The notes: generated from the letters alone by a model not told the origin. A stretch of DNA of 64,000 bases from G963665925 sp963676345 (GCA_963676345.2 CAXXTS010000001.1:248001-312000); one strand, 5' to 3'. Counted from the stretch's first letter, positions 1-8,838 are shown. Made by a program: numbers and translations.

Positions 1-134
1 ACACCAAAAGTGATTGTTTATCAATTTGTACTTGCATATTATCACGCAGGAAAACCTTTGTCAACAGCAAGATAAAATTATTATCACTTACGATTATTGA
101 GCGCCTAAATACTTAAAACTTGTCATATTGCTAC

Positions 135-716
135 TTATTCCAAGCCTTTGACCTTATTGTATCCTAAGTCAAAGGCATCTAAATTCATTTGAATAAATTT
201 TTCTGGTACATTTTCCGAAATGGTCTGAGTCCAAAGCCCTTTATCAATTTTTAAACACTTTGCAAGCATGCCCATTAAAATTGTGTTGGCTACTTTTATT
301 GATCCCAGTGCAACCGCCTGAGCATTTGCGTCAAGAGCAACCACTTCATGGGTCATTTCCATAGATTCTATAATGTCCTCCGGGTAAGTTTTCTGCTCAG
401 CCATAACAGGTACAGGGGGTACCACTGCCGTGTTCATAAAGACTTTTCCAGTAATACTCAGAGCACTTTCATAACGTAGACCTTCCAGGGGTTCCAGGGC
501 CATTAAATAGTCAGCACCCTTTGGTGGTACATTGGGCGAATAGACCTTTTCGCCAATGCGAACAGACCCCCATACCTTGCCCCCCCGCTGTGATAGTCCT
601 ATAACATCATTGCTCTTAACATCCAGTCCTGCCCTCAAGGCCACATCACATATCATTTTTGTTGTGAGAACCAGTCCCTGACCGCCAACGCCTGCAATTA
701 CAATATTCGTTGTCAT
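135..716 (-). CDS. iorB: Indolepyruvate:ferredoxin oxidoreductase, beta subunit
   Basis: This is the small subunit of indolepyruvate:ferredoxin oxidoreductase, which oxidatively decarboxylates arylpyruvates from Trp, Phe and Tyr to aryl-acetyl-CoA and reduces ferredoxin in the cytoplasm. The 193-residue product has the family's usual length. It opens with a glycine-rich Rossmann-like segment (IAGVGGQG, residues 7-14) and then SQRGG near residue 43, both typical of the gamma-type domain of 2-oxoacid:ferredoxin oxidoreductases. The ATG lies 2 nt past the iorA stop, and its GAGGAGG ribosome site sits in the last codons of iorA, so the two are translationally coupled. Family assignment is firm; preference for indolepyruvate over phenylpyruvate cannot be read from the sequence. 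Confidence 0.93.
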   Translation of the reverse strand: MTTNIVIAGVGGQGLVLTTKMICDVALRAGLDVKSNDVIGLSQRGGKVWGSVRIGEKVYSPNVPPKGADYLMALEPLEGLRYESALSITGKVFMNTAVVPPVPVMAEQKTYPEDIIESMEMTHEVVALDANAQAVALGSIKVANTILMGMLAKCLKIDKGLWTQTISENVPEKFIQMNLDAFDLGYNKVKGLE

Positions 717-718
717 TT

Positions 719-2515
719 TTAGGCCTCCTCTTCAATGGGTTTTATGGCTCCAACAGGACACACCTGAGCACAAACGGAACAACCGACACAAAGATCCGCA
801 TTGATGGATGATTTTTTCTTATCGTAGCCGTCATAGTCTTTCATAAGAATTGGTGGACAATTGGTTTTCACGCAACTGCGACAGCCAATACAAATACTTG
901 GGTCAACGTAATAAGGCCTTTCCTTAATTTTAAAATTCAGTGCACATGGACGGGTTGTCATAACAATGGACAGACCTTGGTGCTTTAGGGCGTCCCCAAT
1001 TACTTTTTTTGCATTTTTATACTCAAATTGATCGACAATCTGAACATTTTCAAAGCCCATGCTTCCAAGAATCGCTTCAATCTTCACATCCATATCTCCT
1101 GCTGAAGAATAGGATTTGGTAACTGCTGTCGGCTGCCCACCCGTCATGGCCGTCGTGCCATTATTCAGTATGATAACCGTCATATTAGCATCTCTATCCA
1201 TTTGGTGCAGCATATTGAGCATGCCAGTCATGCCTGAATGAAAAAATGTGCCATCTCCAATAACACATGCAAGTGGCTTATCTATGCCAGCTAGCTTATT
1301 GGCCTTACTCATGCCTTTCATAATACCAAGACTGGCGCCCATACTAATGATGGTGCTCAGTTCCCCAAACGGTTCTAGGTATGCAAGTGAGTAGCAGCCA
1401 ATATCACCAATGACACGAATTTTTTCTTTTTTAAGGATATCAAATACGGGTCTATGCGGACACCCGGAACAGAACATAGGAATACGCGCAATGTCTGTAG
1501 TCGGTTCTTCTTTTTTAAAACTGTGCTCATTAATAATTTTAGCACTAAAGAGACCATCTTCTATGTCTTCTGTATTGAGTTCACCTGTAAAAGAAAAGAA
1601 CTTCTTTCCTTCACACTGAATATGGTGGATTTTCATTTCATTTTCAATAAAAGGCATCATTTCTTCAATGACAAGCACACGCTTGTACTCACGTGCTAAA
1701 GCAATGAGTCGCTTAACTGGAAGCGGATATACCATTCCAAGTTTGAAAACTGAAAAATCAAGGCCCAGTTCCTTAAAGTTATAGTACATAAGACCAGAGG
1801 TTACTACAAGCACATCTTTACGTCCTGATTTCGAAGGCTCATATACGTTGATTTCCATTTTATTGGCTTCTACAGTCAACTCATCAATACGCTTTTGCAT
1901 GGTGAATTGTCTTACATATGTATTCGGCGGAATCATTGTAAAATCTTCGGGTACATCTGGAAAGCCCTTGATTTCCCTTGTAACTCTATCATTCATTTCA
2001 ACAACAGACCTGCTGTGACACACACGGCTAGTCATGCGCATGAGTGCAGGTGTATTGTGTCTCTCACTAACATCGAAAGCAAGCTTGGTATAGTCTAGCG
2101 CTTCTTGTGCGCTTCCAGGGTCAAAAATAGGCATGTGTGCTGCTTTTCCAAAATACCTGTTATCTTGTTCATTCTGAGAGGATGACATGCCCGGATCATC
2201 ACCAGAAAGAAGTACAAAACCTCCATTAATTTCAGTTTGCGTAAATGTCATAAGCGGGTCTGCTGCAATATTTACACCAACATGTTTCATACTTACAAGT
2301 GTTCTGGCCCCAGTAAAAGAGGCTCCGATACCAACTTCTACAGCCACCTTTTCATTAACTGAGAACTCAGCATAAACTTCTGGGTACTCGGTCTTAACGT
2401 CTTGAATAACTTCTACAGTCGGGGATCCCGGATAACTTGTTGCTACCTGTCCGCCGGCTTCGTAAAAACCTCGGCTTACTGCTTGATTACCTGTTAAAAC
2501 AGCTTTTTTACTCAT
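719..2515 (-). CDS. iorA: Indolepyruvate:ferredoxin oxidoreductase, alpha subunit
   Basis: This is the catalytic subunit, which binds thiamine diphosphate, CoA and two [4Fe-4S] clusters and passes electrons from arylpyruvate decarboxylation to ferredoxin. In order it has an N-terminal pyruvate-oxidoreductase-like domain (SYPGSP near residue 29), a central and C-terminal TPP domain with GDGTFFHSG and the metal/TPP loop ILNNGTTAMTGG (about residues 420-465), and a C-terminal two-cluster ferredoxin (CIGCRSC...CP and CVGCSVCAQVCPVGAI, last 60 residues). The length of about 598 residues is normal. The ATG at 2515 is preferred because AAGGGG lies 6 nt upstream; a TTG one codon earlier is also open. 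It is the first gene of iorAB, in a fermentation that would need an arylpyruvate route to reduced ferredoxin. Confidence 0.95.
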   Translation of the reverse strand: MSKKAVLTGNQAVSRGFYEAGGQVATSYPGSPTVEVIQDVKTEYPEVYAEFSVNEKVAVEVGIGASFTGARTLVSMKHVGVNIAADPLMTFTQTEINGGFVLLSGDDPGMSSSQNEQDNRYFGKAAHMPIFDPGSAQEALDYTKLAFDVSERHNTPALMRMTSRVCHSRSVVEMNDRVTREIKGFPDVPEDFTMIPPNTYVRQFTMQKRIDELTVEANKMEINVYEPSKSGRKDVLVVTSGLMYYNFKELGLDFSVFKLGMVYPLPVKRLIALAREYKRVLVIEEMMPFIENEMKIHHIQCEGKKFFSFTGELNTEDIEDGLFSAKIINEHSFKKEEPTTDIARIPMFCSGCPHRPVFDILKKEKIRVIGDIGCYSLAYLEPFGELSTIISMGASLGIMKGMSKANKLAGIDKPLACVIGDGTFFHSGMTGMLNMLHQMDRDANMTVIILNNGTTAMTGGQPTAVTKSYSSAGDMDVKIEAILGSMGFENVQIVDQFEYKNAKKVIGDALKHQGLSIVMTTRPCALNFKIKERPYYVDPSICIGCRSCVKTNCPPILMKDYDGYDKKKSSINADLCVGCSVCAQVCPVGAIKPIEEEA

Positions 2516-2617
2516 CAAATACCCCTTTCATATTTCAACACTCTATTTATATCCGTCGCGGGAGAAGCTTAATCAAACTAAATTAACCATCCATGTCCTT
2601 TATTCACTTTAGAGTAC

Positions 2618-2646
2618 TTGACGTTAAAGCTGAATTTTCATATTAT
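2618..2646 (+). promoter_or_regulatory. Sigma-A-type promoter of the cupin gene
   Basis: TTGACG and TATTAT are separated by 17 nt, pointing at the cupin gene about 100 nt downstream. The match to the vegetative consensus is good (5/6 and 5/6). Confidence 0.6.
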
Positions 2647-2742
2647 AATAAAGTTAAATCCTAAAATATTCGCTCGTTTGTGAACTTTCATATAAAAGCG
2701 ATTTCAAAGGATGAAAGCACTTCTTGAAAGGAGACCGTCAGC

Positions 2743-3252
2743 ATGAAAGATTCGAATTATTGGATAGAAAAACTAAGCATGATTCCACACCCAGAAGGTG
2801 GCTATTACCATAGTTCATATACATCAAGTCAAACCATGTTTCGTCATGACATTGCAGGCGTGTCGTCTTCTGAACGCAATTTATGGTCAAGTATTCTTCT
2901 GCTTCTTACCGAAGAGGACTTTACGTCTTTTCACCGAGTGCGTTCCGAAGAGGTTTGGTACTATCACCATGGTTCTGCCGTTAAAATTTATATGATTTCA
3001 CCTGAAGGCGATCTGACAACCGCCAAGCTTGGCCTTAATCTTGATGACAATGAAAAGATGCAGGTTCTCATTCCAAAAAACTACATCATTGCGGCAGAGC
3101 GTATAGAAGACAATCACGCTATGATTGGCATTATGGTTTCCCCTGGCTTTGATTTTGATGATATTAAAATATATGACAAGGATGAACTTACAAATCTATT
3201 CCCAATGCATGAAGAAATCATTTCTCGCCTTTGCATGGAGAGCTTTTACTAA
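2743..3252 (+). CDS. Cupin_5 (DUF985) family protein
   Basis: This small cytoplasmic cupin of 169 residues is of the DUF985/cupin_5 type. The N-terminus (WIEKLSMIPHPEGGYYHSSY) is the hallmark opening of the family, and a central strand pair (FTSFHRVRSEEVWYYHHG, about residues 66-83) carries the histidines and glutamate expected for a metal or ligand pocket. The family has no settled reaction; members resemble sugar epimerase/isomerase cupins, so no substrate is claimed. GAAAGGAG lies 9 nt before the ATG. The gene is monocistronic, divergent from iorAB, with a promoter at 2618-2646 and a terminator hairpin after it. Confidence 0.85.
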   Translation: MKDSNYWIEKLSMIPHPEGGYYHSSYTSSQTMFRHDIAGVSSSERNLWSSILLLLTEEDFTSFHRVRSEEVWYYHHGSAVKIYMISPEGDLTTAKLGLNLDDNEKMQVLIPKNYIIAAERIEDNHAMIGIMVSPGFDFDDIKIYDKDELTNLFPMHEEIISRLCMESFY

Positions 3253-3290
3253 CAAATGCTCAAGTGATTCACGCCATACTTAAAACACAT

Positions 3291-3324
3291 AAAGCTGTAA
3301 GTTATTCAGTTAACCTACAGCTTT
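3291..3324 (+). terminator. Hairpin after the cupin gene
   Basis: The arms AAAGCTGTA and TACAGCTTT (extended by GTT/AAC across one mismatch) close an 8-nt loop 38 nt past the stop codon. The following T-run is short, so this may act together with the next hairpin. Confidence 0.5.
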
Positions 3325-3350
3325 CTTGATGAAAAAACACACGTATAAAC

Positions 3351-3391
3351 AAAAGACTCAGATCTGTACAAAAAACATCTGAGTCTTTTTT
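3351..3391. terminator. Bidirectional terminator between the cupin and hemerythrin genes
   Basis: AAAAGACTCAGAT pairs with ATCTGAGTCTTTT, and T-runs follow on both strands. It lies between two convergent genes. Confidence 0.8.
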
Positions 3392-3434
3392 GTGTGTTTG
3401 ATACAATCAAGGGTGTATCTATTCTTTAGTTGTT

Positions 3435-3863
3435 CTAGCCTGCAAAATACCCTTTATCAATTCCCTTGTGTTTTACAAACTCAACCAGTTTGAAGTCTTC
3501 TTTTAAAATATGTTTCTTGAAATAGTGCTTAAAGCTTTCAATATCATATTCAAGTGCCTTTTCTTCCCTTTCCTTATTAAAATAGTCGCGTTTAAAACGG
3601 CGAATCAGACCAATGAGTTCTGTATGCTCCTGAACATGTTCTTCAAGGTCTGGGTATTCGTATTGACGCATTAGAAGTTCTTCATGGTTGCAGTGCATAA
3701 GGATTCGACCTTCAAATGCGAAGAAAGTATCGATCCCTTCGTCGCCAACCGCTGAAAAATCATAGGCCTTGAGTGCCCGATCTATTTCATAAAAAATTTC
3801 ACGATGTTCCATATCAATAAAGGTTAAATTTAGAGATGCCTGATCGTTAAAATGATTTGTCAT
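3435..3863 (-). CDS. Bacteriohemerythrin-like protein
   Basis: This is a single-domain hemerythrin of about 142 residues, predicted to form a four-helix bundle with a non-heme di-iron site that binds O2 or possibly NO. Visible ligand motifs are MEHREIFYEID in helix A, HCNHEE in helix B, EEHVQEH in helix C and HYFKKHILKEDF in helix D, matching the family order H, H/E, H/H, H/D. The ATG at 3863 is chosen because AGGAGG lies 7 nt upstream; the ATG two codons earlier would be too close. In an anaerobe such proteins are usually linked to oxygen sensing or detoxification, which is inference here. It has its own RBS and no operon partner. Confidence 0.85.
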   Translation of the reverse strand: MTNHFNDQASLNLTFIDMEHREIFYEIDRALKAYDFSAVGDEGIDTFFAFEGRILMHCNHEELLMRQYEYPDLEEHVQEHTELIGLIRRFKRDYFNKEREEKALEYDIESFKHYFKKHILKEDFKLVEFVKHKGIDKGYFAG

Positions 3864-3957
3864 AACCATACCTCCTGTAGTGTATTTACCACGGTTTGAC
3901 TTTCTAAAATCAAAGGGTTATGACACGGACACAAAACACGATTCCGGCCCTAATTCT

Positions 3958-3985
3958 TAAGCGTCACTCTAAGACTTGACGCTTA
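3958..3985 (-). terminator. Possible terminator of the CPBP gene
   Basis: TAAGCGTCA pairs perfectly with TGACGCTTA around a 10-nt loop, 47 nt after the end of the minus-strand CPBP gene. The T-run is poor. Confidence 0.35.
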
Positions 3986-4031
3986 GTTTTAAAAGGACAC
4001 ATGGCTCTAGTATTTAGTTCATATTTCATTG

Positions 4032-4982
4032 CTATATATTCATAAAATACGGTGTTATAAAAATCATAAGTATATTAAAGACGGCGTGAATTAAAGCCAC
4101 AATTTCAAAACCATACCGTCTGTATAATACACCCAGTATAATACCAAAGGGGAAAATTTGAGCGAGCTTTACCCACTCTGGTGTTATGATGCCTATATGT
4201 CCAGCACTCCACAAAATACTGGAAAAGAGTATGGCAAGTTGCACTCGGTAAGGATGTTCTCTTAACCGCCACTCCACTAAATTTTGCACAACATGTCTGA
4301 AGAATATTTCTTCTGTTATAGCCACCTTTGCAAATACAATAATCATCAGTACAGAATTCATATTGGCCTGGTCCCCATACGGGGTTGTCTGCCTAAGATT
4401 TTCAACCAACTCCGAAGCCTGTGGTCGAGCGTATGTGAAAAGTAAAATCGTATAGATCGATGCGGCTGCTATACAGGCAAGCGCAACACCATCTGCTTTC
4501 ATCCACCACTTTCCGTGTGCCCTGTCCGCTGTCTCGTTTTTGTAAGACTGAATCTCCAAAAAGTGGGGATGTACAAAATTGGTATAGAGCATTTTACCTA
4601 GATCTGAATGCAGGGTATAAATAAGTTTATCTTCCTCACCCGGCATGTCCACTGAAAAAGGATACCAAGATAGACGCTTCCAAAAAACCGCACCGGGTAA
4701 TGTCAGTCTATGTGAATAGCGACATCCGACACAAATATAAATATATAATAGAGGCAACTGTAAAGCGATGCCCAACAGACCTTGCAAAAATCCCTCAATG
4801 TCTTTTTGCATCCAAAATACCCAAAGTGCTGAAATCAGATTCATAATAAAAAGACCAAGACTATATTTGAAAGATAAACCCGAAAAGCGCCACCTTACAT
4901 GCCTTGACTTCATAAAATCTAAAATAGTTGCTGTTCCAAAAAGAATTGTCAGAACAGAGTATAAAAGTACGATTGCTGTCAT
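4032..4982 (-). CDS. CPBP family intramembrane glutamic endopeptidase
   Basis: This 316-residue polytopic membrane protein has a C-terminal CPBP (CAAX protease and bacteriocin-processing, formerly Abi) domain. The three family motifs are visible: TEEIFFRHVVQ (the EExxxR motif, about residue 219), the SAGHIG helix, and HAVFN near the C-terminus. Several hydrophobic helices lie in the first 90 residues, followed by a soluble loop (about 95-165). Family members are intramembrane proteases that process prenylated or peptide substrates or serve bacteriocin self-immunity; no substrate is suggested by neighbours. AAAGGAGG lies 8 nt before the ATG. The gene is monocistronic, divergent from the DJ-1 gene. 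Confidence 0.8.
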   Translation of the reverse strand: MTAIVLLYSVLTILFGTATILDFMKSRHVRWRFSGLSFKYSLGLFIMNLISALWVFWMQKDIEGFLQGLLGIALQLPLLYIYICVGCRYSHRLTLPGAVFWKRLSWYPFSVDMPGEEDKLIYTLHSDLGKMLYTNFVHPHFLEIQSYKNETADRAHGKWWMKADGVALACIAAASIYTILLFTYARPQASELVENLRQTTPYGDQANMNSVLMIIVFAKVAITEEIFFRHVVQNLVEWRLREHPYRVQLAILFSSILWSAGHIGIITPEWVKLAQIFPFGIILGVLYRRYGFEIVALIHAVFNILMIFITPYFMNI

Positions 4983-5357
4983 TATGCTGCCTCCTTTCTA
5001 GCCTATTATTCGTTTACCCATTATTGTGACGATGCTGACATATTATAGTAAATGAAAGCATAATTCATCATCGTTTCATTTGCGTGCATCTTTAGATCAA
5101 TTCGATATTCATTGAACACATCAACAGGTCTTTTTACGCGCACTTAATTTACTGACTATATTAAGTCTGTTAAAATGTATCGGTATGTGTTTAAAATAAA
5201 CACATCTTTATATCGAACATATTCTCAAAATTATACAAATCGTCTAAACCTTGATTTAAAGCATGAATTTTGCGTTATAATATACATATATTGTTTCAGA
5301 TGTATTAAATCATAGTAAGCATTGCTACGCATGAAATTAGTGAAAGGTGTGAATAGA
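4983..5357. other. Divergent intergenic region with a palindrome
   Basis: These 375 bases separate the CPBP and DJ-1 genes. They contain a perfect inverted repeat (ATGTGTTTA, 3-nt gap, TAAACACAT; 5185-5205) that could be an operator. A possible plus-strand promoter has TTGATT at 5251 and TATAAT at 5276-5281, but the spacer is a long 19 nt. No coding sequence is evident. Confidence 0.4.
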
Positions 5358-5909
5358 GTGGTTTATATTTTTTTGGCAGATGGATTTGAGGAAATAGAAG
5401 CAATTGCAGTCATTGACATTCTCAGACGCGCTGGTGTAACTGTAAAGTCTGTTTCAATTACAGACACCCTGCAAGTCAAAGCCGCACATGACATTACGCT
5501 TATGGCGGACATTACACTTACAGATGTTGATTTAAAGGCGGCTGATATGGTAATTTTACCGGGTGGCATGCCTGGAACACGTCATTTAGCTGGATGCGCG
5601 CCTCTAATTGACCTTTTAAAAGAAGCATATGACAATGGCCTGTATGTGGCTGCAATTTGTGCAGCACCAACTGTTTTAGCAAAGGCAGGGCTTCTTAAAG
5701 GAAAACGCGCAATATGTTACCCAGGATTTGAAGGTGAACTTGAAGGCGCCATTATTACAGATGAACTGGTTGTTAAAGATGGGAAAATTATCACTTCAAA
5801 AGGTCCTGGAACTGCTATGCACTTCGGCTACGCCCTTGTTGACATTCTTAAGGGAAATCTAGAATCGGATACCCTTAGAAGTGGGATGATTTTTGACTGG
5901 TGGACATAA
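5358..5909 (+). CDS. DJ-1/PfpI family protein (YajL/ThiJ-like)
   Basis: This cytoplasmic protein of about 183 residues belongs to the DJ-1/PfpI superfamily. It starts with the canonical strand VYIFLADGFEEIEA, whose glutamate contacts the nucleophile, and has the nucleophile elbow AAICAAPTVLA (Cys near residue 95) and the later STSKGPGTAMHFG-like segment. The family includes deglycase/chaperone-like proteins and glyoxalases; the exact activity cannot be fixed. The GTG at 5358 is preferred over an upstream TTG because the protein then begins exactly at the conserved first strand and GAAAGG lies about 10 nt upstream. It is convergent with rarA across a shared terminator. Confidence 0.85.
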   Translation: MVYIFLADGFEEIEAIAVIDILRRAGVTVKSVSITDTLQVKAAHDITLMADITLTDVDLKAADMVILPGGMPGTRHLAGCAPLIDLLKEAYDNGLYVAAICAAPTVLAKAGLLKGKRAICYPGFEGELEGAIITDELVVKDGKIITSKGPGTAMHFGYALVDILKGNLESDTLRSGMIFDWWT

Positions 5910-6008
5910 AACTAAGCAGTATACTAAGAACGATTTGATACTTGATACCTTGTATTCAATTGTTCCGAGTTCTGTTCTTCGAGTCTAAAAATCATATTTA
6001 AATGCACA

Positions 6009-6047
6009 AAAGCCCTCTGACAAGACAATAGCTTGTCAGAGGGCTTT
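6009..6047. terminator. Bidirectional terminator between the DJ-1 and rarA genes
   Basis: AAAGCCCTCTGACAAG pairs with CTTGTCAGAGGGCTTT around a 7-nt loop: a 16-bp perfect GC-rich stem with T/A tracts on both sides. Confidence 0.9.
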
Positions 6048-6049
6048 CT

Positions 6050-7393
6050 CTATTCTACTGGTGCATCATGAACACCTTTTAGTTTTTCTAAATGTGCTTT
6101 CATGTCTTTTTCCACACCGTTATCTGTTGGACGATAATACTTTGTATTTTTGAGTTCATCCGGTAGATACTGTTGTGGTACATAGTTCATATCATAATCG
6201 TGGGGATACTTGTAAGTATAATCGCCCCAATCTTCCCGCTTCTTGCTCATACTGAGACTGGTTCCATCTTTCAAATAGTAAGGGACTTGTCCGATATCTA
6301 TAGATTCAACGTCTTGAAGCGCTTCGTTAATGCCCTTATAGGCCGCATTGGACTTTGGTGCACTGGCAACATAAGTTGCTGCCTGAGCCAAGATAATACG
6401 CCCCTCTGGCATACCAATCATATTTACAGCTTGAGCGGCAGTAGTCGCGACGACAAGTGCATTTGGATCAGCATTACCAACATCTTCTGATGCTGCAATT
6501 AGAATTCGCCTGGCTATAAACTTAGGGTCTTCTCCACCTTGTATCATTCGGGCAAGATAATGGAGCGCTGCATCTGGATCAGACCCACGCATAGACTTGA
6601 TGAATGCGGAAATAATATCATAGTGACTGTCTCCCGCCTTATCGTACAAATACCCTTTTCGCTGTACGCATTCTTTTAAGTCATCTGTTGTTACCAGTAA
6701 GGCACCATTTTTCTTCTCAGTTGAAAGCACAGCGAGTTCAATGGCATTTAAAGCCTTTCGAGCATCCCCCGCTGAGACCTGTGCTATAAAACTCAGGGCC
6801 TCCTCATCAATTTGAACACCCAGCATGCCGAGTCCACGCTGACCATCTTGGACAGCACGCCTAACAATAAATTTAATTTCATCTGTTGTCAGTCTTTCTA
6901 GTCTAAAAATCATAGAACGCGAAATAAGTGCATTATTCACTTCATAATATGGATTCTCAGTTGTTGCGCCAATCAGGATGATCGTTCCCTTTTCCACATG
7001 TGGAAGCAGGGCATCTTGCTGGGCCTTATTAAACCGATGAATTTCATCTAAAAACAAAATGGTTCTTTGCTGATACATGCCTAGATTGCTCTCAGCAAGT
7101 TCCACAACACGCCTTAAATCCTTAACACCAGAAGTTACGGCGTTGAGAGACTCAAAGGCAGATTTTGTAGTATTGGCGATCACTCGAGCGATACTTGTTT
7201 TACCTGTACCCGGTGGCCCGTAGAATATGATAGAACTGATTTTATCCGCCTTAATCAGACGGTTGAGCAGTTTTCCTTCAGACAATATATGGCTCTGCCC
7301 AACAAAGTCGTCCAGTGTTTTAGGCTTCATACGTTCAGCCAGTGGGGCGTCTTGTTTTAAACTTTCTTCTTTTATGACATTAAATAAATCCAT
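6050..7393 (-). CDS. rarA: Replication-associated recombination protein A (RarA/MgsA)
   Basis: This is a 447-residue AAA+ ATPase of the RarA/MgsA/WRNIP1 family, which acts at stalled replication forks and resembles clamp-loader subunits. Walker A is GPPGTGKTSIARVIA (about 59-73) and Walker B is ILFLDEIHRFNKAQQ (about 112-126), followed by sensor 1 IGATTENP and the C-terminal tetramerisation domain with the GYLYDKAGDSHYDIISAFIKSMRGSDPDAAL-type segment. AAAAGGAG lies 7 nt before the ATG. The promoter carries a LexA/DinR box, so SOS control is likely. Confidence 0.95.
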   Translation of the reverse strand: MDLFNVIKEESLKQDAPLAERMKPKTLDDFVGQSHILSEGKLLNRLIKADKISSIIFYGPPGTGKTSIARVIANTTKSAFESLNAVTSGVKDLRRVVELAESNLGMYQQRTILFLDEIHRFNKAQQDALLPHVEKGTIILIGATTENPYYEVNNALISRSMIFRLERLTTDEIKFIVRRAVQDGQRGLGMLGVQIDEEALSFIAQVSAGDARKALNAIELAVLSTEKKNGALLVTTDDLKECVQRKGYLYDKAGDSHYDIISAFIKSMRGSDPDAALHYLARMIQGGEDPKFIARRILIAASEDVGNADPNALVVATTAAQAVNMIGMPEGRIILAQAATYVASAPKSNAAYKGINEALQDVESIDIGQVPYYLKDGTSLSMSKKREDWGDYTYKYPHDYDMNYVPQQYLPDELKNTKYYRPTDNGVEKDMKAHLEKLKGVHDAPVE

Positions 7394-7414
7394 TGATTGC
7401 TCCTTTTATAACAA

Positions 7415-7439
7415 GAACGTACGTTCGTGTTCATTATAT
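7415..7439 (-). promoter_or_regulatory. LexA (DinR) box and -10 element of rarA
   Basis: GAACGTACGTTC (7415-7426) is a perfect 12-bp palindrome matching the Gram-positive SOS box GAAC-N4-GTTC, with the flanking C on the minus strand also matching CGAAC. A TATAAT-like -10 (in ATATAATG on the minus strand) lies just upstream. The box would therefore cover the start-site region, 22 nt upstream of the rarA start codon. Confidence 0.75.
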
Positions 7440-7445
7440 CAGGTT

Positions 7446-7991
7446 TTATCCTTTTATGTCAGCCTTTTTTCTGAGGAGTTTCTCAAATGCCTGAATTTCT
7501 GTATTGGATATGTGAAGCTGAACACGTGGTGCGTTTCCAATTTTAATCCAAACATCTACGGCGTCCTCATACTCATCAGACTCACTGACATCGTATCCTG
7601 AAATGCCTTCAAAAAATACAAAGCCTGATTTATGTTTTATCCCTTTGTCATAGACGGCGATGTGCTTTTTATCATCCACATGTCTCATATAAACAAGTAA
7701 GATGCCTGCCAAACATGCAATAATAACCAGTTCAGCCATGGCCTGAAGATTTCTACTGCCAATCCAAATAAGAAAGACAACAATAATGCCGAGTAAAACC
7801 ATTGAGTTCTTTACAGACTTGCGCTTAAAAAATGGAATTCGGTTTAAAGGTGTTTTAGATAAATCCATTATTTGAATCATATCATCAGCCCCTCTTCTTC
7901 GACTTCTTGCAACACGCTCACGAAGTAAAAGAAGCATTGCCATAACCATGCCCATATTTATTGCAGTCATGCTTAAATCTTGAAAATTCAT
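7446..7991 (-). CDS. Uncharacterised membrane protein
   Basis: I do not recognise a family for this 181-residue protein. It has one N-terminal hydrophobic segment (about residues 5-24), a basic linker with RSRRRGADD, two adjacent transmembrane helices (about 64-82 and 86-104), and a soluble C-terminal domain of about 75 residues that resembles small PH-like or DUF5673-type tails (YDKGIKHKSGFVFFEGISGYDVS). The motif order of two helices plus a C-terminal beta-rich tail suggests a membrane-anchored binding domain; this is inference. AAGGGGTG lies 7 nt before the ATG. It is 52 nt upstream of rarA on the same strand, but rarA has its own SOS promoter. Confidence 0.65.
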   Translation of the reverse strand: MNFQDLSMTAINMGMVMAMLLLLRERVARSRRRGADDMIQIMDLSKTPLNRIPFFKRKSVKNSMVLLGIIVVFLIWIGSRNLQAMAELVIIACLAGILLVYMRHVDDKKHIAVYDKGIKHKSGFVFFEGISGYDVSESDEYEDAVDVWIKIGNAPRVQLHISNTEIQAFEKLLRKKADIKG

Positions 7992-8094
7992 TTCGTCACC
8001 CCTTCATATACTGATTCATTATAGCACACTTGACTCTAAGATTTCTTTACGCAAGCATGCACTTTTTTGTCTACATAAATGGTGCAGGATCAAT

Positions 8095-8838
8095 CTAGCG
8101 CCTCGCATCATAAACATAGTGATCTTTATGATTGTATTTTCCCTCTAAGTTAAATCCGATTTTTTCAAGAAGGCATTTTGAAGGGGTGTTTTCTTCATAG
8201 GTATTTGCAAATAGAACCACGCCTTTTTCAGTTTCTAAGCTTTCAAATGCACCCATTATAGCTTCTTGAGCATACCCACGCGCTCTATAGGCCTTTAACA
8301 GCCAATACTCGAGTTCGTGTCCACTTATAAATACCAGTCCACCTATCGGTTCTTCTGTTTCTTTAAGACAAATAATTCGGGTGGTTCTCAAAGTATGCCT
8401 TTCAAGATGCATATGACTCAGCACCCACCTGCGTGCGCCGACCTGTGTCAACCCTTCCGGTATATCATCTACAAATTTTATGACATTTTCATCCGCACTC
8501 AGCTTTGCAATAAGTCTGCTGTGCTCAGGCTTTAAGGACTCTAATTTGAGCCTATCTGTCTTAAAGCATGCAGGCAAAAGCCTTGCATCATCATCAATTA
8601 AGAGCTGCATACGCCTCTCAAGCAAAACTTCATAAAGATAAACGATTCTATCTATTAGCACTGTGAACACGATTGTCAAGACCAGTGTCCCTGCAACAGC
8701 GTAAAAACCTTCACCTGATGACCACGCGTGTGTATCTATAATCCAAAATGCCATTGCCAATAAGCCACCTATCGGAAGCGATATGCTGGCAAATAGATGC
8801 TGACTTATACCATCTGTTGTTTTTTCAATCCACTTCAT
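8095..8838 (-). CDS. Membrane-anchored GNAT acetyltransferase
   Basis: This protein has about 247 residues. The first part has two hydrophobic helices (SISLPIGGLLAMAFWII and AVAGTLVLTIVFTVLI), which should place the rest in the cytoplasm at the membrane. The remainder is a RimJ/RimL-type GNAT domain, beginning at LLPACFKTDRLKLESLKPEH and with the acetyl-CoA loop region LLKAYRARGYAQEAIMGAFE followed by SKCLLEKIGFNLEG. GNATs of this type acetylate amino groups, often on proteins; the substrate is unknown. The ATG at 8838 is chosen because GGAG lies 5 nt upstream. A membrane anchor in front of a RimJ/RimL domain is unusual. Confidence 0.75.
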   Translation of the reverse strand: MKWIEKTTDGISQHLFASISLPIGGLLAMAFWIIDTHAWSSGEGFYAVAGTLVLTIVFTVLIDRIVYLYEVLLERRMQLLIDDDARLLPACFKTDRLKLESLKPEHSRLIAKLSADENVIKFVDDIPEGLTQVGARRWVLSHMHLERHTLRTTRIICLKETEEPIGGLVFISGHELEYWLLKAYRARGYAQEAIMGAFESLETEKGVVLFANTYEENTPSKCLLEKIGFNLEGKYNHKDHYVYDARR

